From: Fibrobacter sp.
GTDB lineage: Bacteria > Fibrobacterota > Fibrobacteria > Fibrobacterales > Fibrobacteraceae
Assembly: GCA_024399035.1 (NCBI GenBank)
Contig: JAKSID010000027.1
Coordinates: 1 to 33,267 of the forward strand
Reading direction: 5' to 3'
Length of the DNA stretch: 33,267 nt
Shown here one piece after another: positions 29,939 through 33,267 of this stretch (its first letter is position 1; the number at the start of each line of letters is the position of its first letter). The notes beneath the pieces are model-generated. The model made no database searches. It saw nothing but the letters and a program-made list of their open reading frames with translations, and was not told the origin of the DNA. The position numbers and the translations under genes are program-made.

Positions 29939-32335
29939 ATGGCACAGCAGTTACCTACCGAAGAACAGATTGTTGCATTACTTCGAGAAGAACCTTTGGT
30001 TGGCAGCAGAATCCGCGCTGCCTTCGGTCTGCCCAAAAAACAGAAAATGGCATTTAAGCAGCTCCTGGCCGACATGGTGGAACAGGGCATTCTTAAGCGC
30101 ACCAATCACAAGGAATATCAGATTGGTGACGGCGAACCTTTGGAAGAAAAGCGCGAGAAGCGTCTCAAGAAACTGGCAGAAGTGAGCGACGGTGACAACC
30201 GCCGCCCCGGTGCACGTAGCCGCCGCCAGACCGAAGACAAGAGCACCCGCGTACGCCGCGGTGTTCTGCACCAGACTGGCGAAGACTCCTGGATTGTTAC
30301 CCAGCTGGATAACGAACAGCAGTACGAAATGTGTAAGCGCCGCCAGGCCCCGGGCAAGGAAGGTGAAGTCATCAACTTTACCCTGTATCCGCACCCGCGT
30401 CTCAAGCATAGCTACCTTGCAAAGGTGGACCACTCCGCCGATCTCATCACCATGACCTGGAAGGAAATCACCCAGAAGTTCATGGAAGAGGCAAACCTGC
30501 CCAAGGGCTTTAGCAAGGAAATCCAGGATTACGTCAAGGGCCTCAAGGCTCCTACCGCCAAGGACTTCAAGGGTCGTGTGGACTACCGCAAGACCGTTAT
30601 TCTCTGCATTGACCCGGAAGGCGCCATGGACCATGACGACGCTATTTCCGTGGAACGCACACCGGATGGCGGCTACAAGCTGGGCGTCCATATTGCAGAC
30701 GTGAGCTACTATGTTCCCGAAGGAAGCGCTCTGGACGAAGAAGCATTGGAACGTAGCTACACCCAGTACCTGCCCTGGACTGCAGTGCCCATGATTCCGG
30801 ATGAACTTTCCAGTGACATCTGTTCCTTGCACGAAGATGTGGACCGTTGCGCCCACACCTGTATGATTATGCTTGACAAGGACGCCAACGTTCTTAGCTG
30901 GGATTTCCATCGCAGTATCGTTCGCATTACCCGCTCCCTCACCTACCAGCAGGCAAAGAAACTGTGGGAAGAGGGCGACGAAGACATGAAGGCATTGGCC
31001 GATGTTACCGCCAAGCTGAAAGCCAACCGCACCAAGGATGGCCAGCTGGAATTCAAGAGCACCGAAATGGGTTGCCACTTCAACGAAGCCGGCGAACCCA
31101 CCGACATCTACCCCCGCACTACGGATATTTCCAACAGCTGGGTGGAAGAATGTATGCTCATCGCCAACAACTGCTGCGCCAAGGAACTTAAGAAGCGCGG
31201 ACTCCAGGGCATCTACCGTATTCACGAAGCTCCGGACACCAAGGACATTATGGAACTGTACTACATGTACCCCAACCTGTTCCAGGGTTCTCCGGTAATG
31301 CTCCGCGATTTGGGCAAGCCCCGCAGTGGTGACACCAACTTGAATCCCACCGCCTTCAAGCTTTACGAACATTTGGTGAAGAAGGCTGGCGACGATGAGA
31401 CTTTGACAAACCGCATCCTTCGCAGTATGCAGAAGGCTCATTACGATTCCAATAGCTTCGGCCACTTCGCATTGAACTGGCAGGACTACAGCCACTTCAC
31501 CTCTCCCATCCGTCGTTATGCCGACTTGTGGTGCCATCGTGAACTGGCTCGTAAGGGCAAGGAAATTTCTGCCGAACGCAAGGAAAGCGTCATCGATGTT
31601 TGCGACTTGATTTCCGCCAACGAAATCAAGAACATGAAGGTGGAACGCCAGTCCATCAAGGTCTGCTCCACATGGCTTTTGAAGGACCGCATCGGCGAGA
31701 ACTTCGAGGCTTCTGTGAACGGTATCGAAGAATGGGGTATCTACCTGTCCATTACCGATCCTATTGCAGAAGGCCTTTGCCGTTACCGCGATATCGCCGG
31801 CGATGACTTCTACGTATTCAACGCCGACCAGGGTCTTGCATTCGGCAAGCGCAGTGGCCGCACCTTCCGCCGTGGCGACAAGGTGATTGCACAGCTGCTC
31901 CGTGTGGATCCGCTCCGCGGCCAGGTGGACTTCTCCATTATCGAGAAACTTTCTCCTGAACCCAAGAAGAGCCGCCGTACCCGTCGCGACGTAGATGAAG
32001 ACGCGCGCAACTACAACGAACGTATGGATCGCGCAGAAGCCGCCGAGGCCATGGGTTACCTGAGCCAGCCCGATGACGATCGCGATTCCCGTGACGATTA
32101 CGAACCGGCATTTGCATCTGTCGGTACCCGCGGCCGTGGTCGCAAGGGTCGCCGAGGCGCAGACGTTGACGCACCTAGCTTTGAACGCACTGGTCGCGAC
32201 GCTCGTGGCAAAGCCTCCCGCGGTAAGGCAGACGGCGGCAAGTCCCGTGGCCCCCGCAACGATCGCGATGGTCGCGGTGGCAGAGCAGACAAGGGCGGCA
32301 AATCCGCTCGCGGTAAATCCAAGGGTCGTCGCTAA
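29939..32335 (+). CDS. rnr: Ribonuclease R
   Basis: RNase R is a processive 3'-5' exoribonuclease that degrades structured RNA. The 798-residue protein has an N-terminal winged helix (1-65), cold-shock-like domains, and the RNB catalytic domain. Its active site is CIDPEGAMDHDDAISVE with Asp225, Asp231, Asp233 and Asp234. HFTSPIRRYADLWCHR is the second RNB signature. An S1 domain follows (about 620-700, including EASVNGIEEWGIYLS). The last 80 residues are a Gly/Arg/Lys/Asp-rich tail, comparable in style to the DEAD helicase tail at the other end of the window. AAGGAGG sits 6 nt before the ATG. It shares a TAATG junction with the following gene. Confidence 0.95.
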   Translation: MAQQLPTEEQIVALLREEPLVGSRIRAAFGLPKKQKMAFKQLLADMVEQGILKRTNHKEYQIGDGEPLEEKREKRLKKLAEVSDGDNRRPGARSRRQTEDKSTRVRRGVLHQTGEDSWIVTQLDNEQQYEMCKRRQAPGKEGEVINFTLYPHPRLKHSYLAKVDHSADLITMTWKEITQKFMEEANLPKGFSKEIQDYVKGLKAPTAKDFKGRVDYRKTVILCIDPEGAMDHDDAISVERTPDGGYKLGVHIADVSYYVPEGSALDEEALERSYTQYLPWTAVPMIPDELSSDICSLHEDVDRCAHTCMIMLDKDANVLSWDFHRSIVRITRSLTYQQAKKLWEEGDEDMKALADVTAKLKANRTKDGQLEFKSTEMGCHFNEAGEPTDIYPRTTDISNSWVEECMLIANNCCAKELKKRGLQGIYRIHEAPDTKDIMELYYMYPNLFQGSPVMLRDLGKPRSGDTNLNPTAFKLYEHLVKKAGDDETLTNRILRSMQKAHYDSNSFGHFALNWQDYSHFTSPIRRYADLWCHRELARKGKEISAERKESVIDVCDLISANEIKNMKVERQSIKVCSTWLLKDRIGENFEASVNGIEEWGIYLSITDPIAEGLCRYRDIAGDDFYVFNADQGLAFGKRSGRTFRRGDKVIAQLLRVDPLRGQVDFSIIEKLSPEPKKSRRTRRDVDEDARNYNERMDRAEAAEAMGYLSQPDDDRDSRDDYEPAFASVGTRGRGRKGRRGADVDAPSFERTGRDARGKASRGKADGGKSRGPRNDRDGRGGRADKGGKSARGKSKGRR

Positions 32336-33267
32336 TGGCCTCTCAGTCTAAGATTGCGCTCTACGCTTCTTACCAAGTCGGGGACACCCTCCCCGGCTAT
32401 GTCCGCTTTGCACTCAAGCACTTGGCCGAGACTGATTTTACCGTAGTACTGCTTACAAACAAGCGAGAACTTTCCGACGAAACGAAACAGTTCCTTGACG
32501 ATAACAACATCGCATTGTACCTTACGGAAAATCGCGGTTTTGACTTTGGCATGTGGCGTAGATTCATCAAGGATCTTGCCAATGGCAGATGCTGTGTAGC
32601 AAACATCGGAAGCATCGAACGACTGCTTTTGATTAACGACTCCATCGTCTATTTCCAGAACAATTTCGCCGACTTCATCAAGCGCGCCGAGGCAAGCACC
32701 GCCGACGTGGTTTCCTTGACGCAGAACGACGAAGTCCGCCCCCACCTGCAAAGTTTCTTCCTGTATATTAAGCAGGAGGCCTTAGGCGCATTCTACACGC
32801 ACCTGCTGGAAACGCCGGAGCAAGCAACGTTCTACGACGTTGTTCGCCGTCTGGAAATTGGTCTGGCAGACACCTTCGACGAAGCAGAAGTCCGTATGGC
32901 AGCGTTATACAACACAGACACCCAGGTGATGTTCGCCTACCAGGACTTGATAGGCCAAGGCGCAGGCTTTATCAAGCGCAAGCTTTTGCAGAAGCGTTTT
33001 GACTTCAAGGAAAAAATCCATTTCATTCGCAGAGGTGCCTACGGCGCCCTGAATGCGGACTACATCAAGCAAATCAAGGACGCAGGCCTTGCCCCCGATT
33101 TCAAGGAGGAATGGCTGCCTCAAACCATTGGCGGAAAAGTCAAGCAGGCTGCCGACAAACTTTGGGAAAAGCCCTTTGAAAAAATCGGATGGCCCGTTCT
33201 CAAGAACGCCATCAAGGCCAAGTACAAGCTGCTTGGCAAAAAATTAAACGGCGACGAATTCAAATAA
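32335..33267 (+). CDS. RgpF-like (rhamnan synthesis F) glycan protein
   Basis: The 310-residue protein matches the RgpF family (PF05045), associated with synthesis of rhamnose-rich polysaccharides and often fused to glycosyltransferases. IALYASYQVGDTLPGYVRFALKHL (7-30) opens the fold, followed by TENRGFDFGMWRRFI (63-77), LLLINDSIVYF (96-106) and HLQSFFLYIKQEAL (136-149), the family's best conserved segment. The C-terminal 50 residues are Lys-rich and may be membrane-associated. It begins within the rnr stop (TAATG), so it is transcribed with plsC and rnr. The stop codon is the last three bases of the window. Its sugar substrate is unknown. Confidence 0.8.
   Translation: MASQSKIALYASYQVGDTLPGYVRFALKHLAETDFTVVLLTNKRELSDETKQFLDDNNIALYLTENRGFDFGMWRRFIKDLANGRCCVANIGSIERLLLINDSIVYFQNNFADFIKRAEASTADVVSLTQNDEVRPHLQSFFLYIKQEALGAFYTHLLETPEQATFYDVVRRLEIGLADTFDEAEVRMAALYNTDTQVMFAYQDLIGQGAGFIKRKLLQKRFDFKEKIHFIRRGAYGALNADYIKQIKDAGLAPDFKEEWLPQTIGGKVKQAADKLWEKPFEKIGWPVLKNAIKAKYKLLGKKLNGDEFK

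Noticed and set aside
29978..31537. 519-codon minus-strand open frame
   Set aside because: It lies entirely inside rnr in antisense; the rnr catalytic motifs settle which strand codes.
1..33267. CRISPR array, insertion sequence, prophage or integron
   Set aside because: No regularly spaced direct repeats, transposase, integrase or phage structural gene was seen; the repeats present are palindromic and dispersed.

Overview
The window looks like chromosomal DNA of a Fibrobacter (Fibrobacteres). Three markers point there: a TIGR02147-type regulator (15241-16098), a family first described as Fibrobacter succinogenes paralogs; a lipoprotein with a FISUMP ('Fibrobacter succinogenes major paralogous') domain (19731-20798); and several signal-peptide lipoproteins of the kind common in that genus. 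An actinobacterial-like hisE-hisG pair and a long-form HisG are also present. The genus call is an inference from protein families, not from a database search.

Layout. 1-274: tail of an upstream gene, its terminator, and the operator-rich promoter of an AT-rich orphan ATPase. 275-3525: the ATPase runs tail-to-tail (3 bp apart) into a DEAD-box RNA helicase, followed by a small Lys/Ala-tailed protein. 3526-5123: palindromic repeats, then glucokinase. 5124-5855: a SLOG/DprA-like protein plus an unlisted 50-codon ORF, closed by a terminator. 5878-14760: a recC-recB-recD operon on the minus strand (RecBCD nuclease/helicase), visibly more AT-rich than its neighbours. 14761-15240: a 480-bp gap with two copies of one long dyad. 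15241-18208: TIGR02147 regulator, lipoprotein and a TrmB-like methyltransferase, linked by start/stop overlaps. 18258-21931: two lipoproteins and a membrane-anchored protein of unknown function. 22102-23965: a class I glutamine amidotransferase, then hisE-hisG. 24102-29010: shortened EAL/HDOD protein, recR, engB, mlaE, mlaF, pyrC, mostly overlapping or nearly so. 29188-33267: plsC, rnr and an RgpF-like glycan protein in one tight operon, ending exactly at the last base.

How the genes work together. Most are housekeeping: recombination and repair (RecBCD, RecR), RNA metabolism (DEAD helicase, RNase R, TrmB-like), ribosome assembly (EngB), histidine and pyrimidine synthesis, glucose phosphorylation, and envelope building (MlaEF, PlsC, RgpF-like, lipoproteins).

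No obvious new multi-gene defence or mobile system is present. The most interesting signals are regulatory or structural: the duplicated dyad between recC and the TIGR02147 gene, a palindromic intergenic repeat living in-frame inside the methyltransferase gene, recurrent TAnnTTT boxes only 4-7 nt before start codons lacking a Shine-Dalgarno (possible leaderless mRNAs), the direct plus inverted repeats in the ATPase promoter, and the SLOG plus small-ORF unit beside recBCD.
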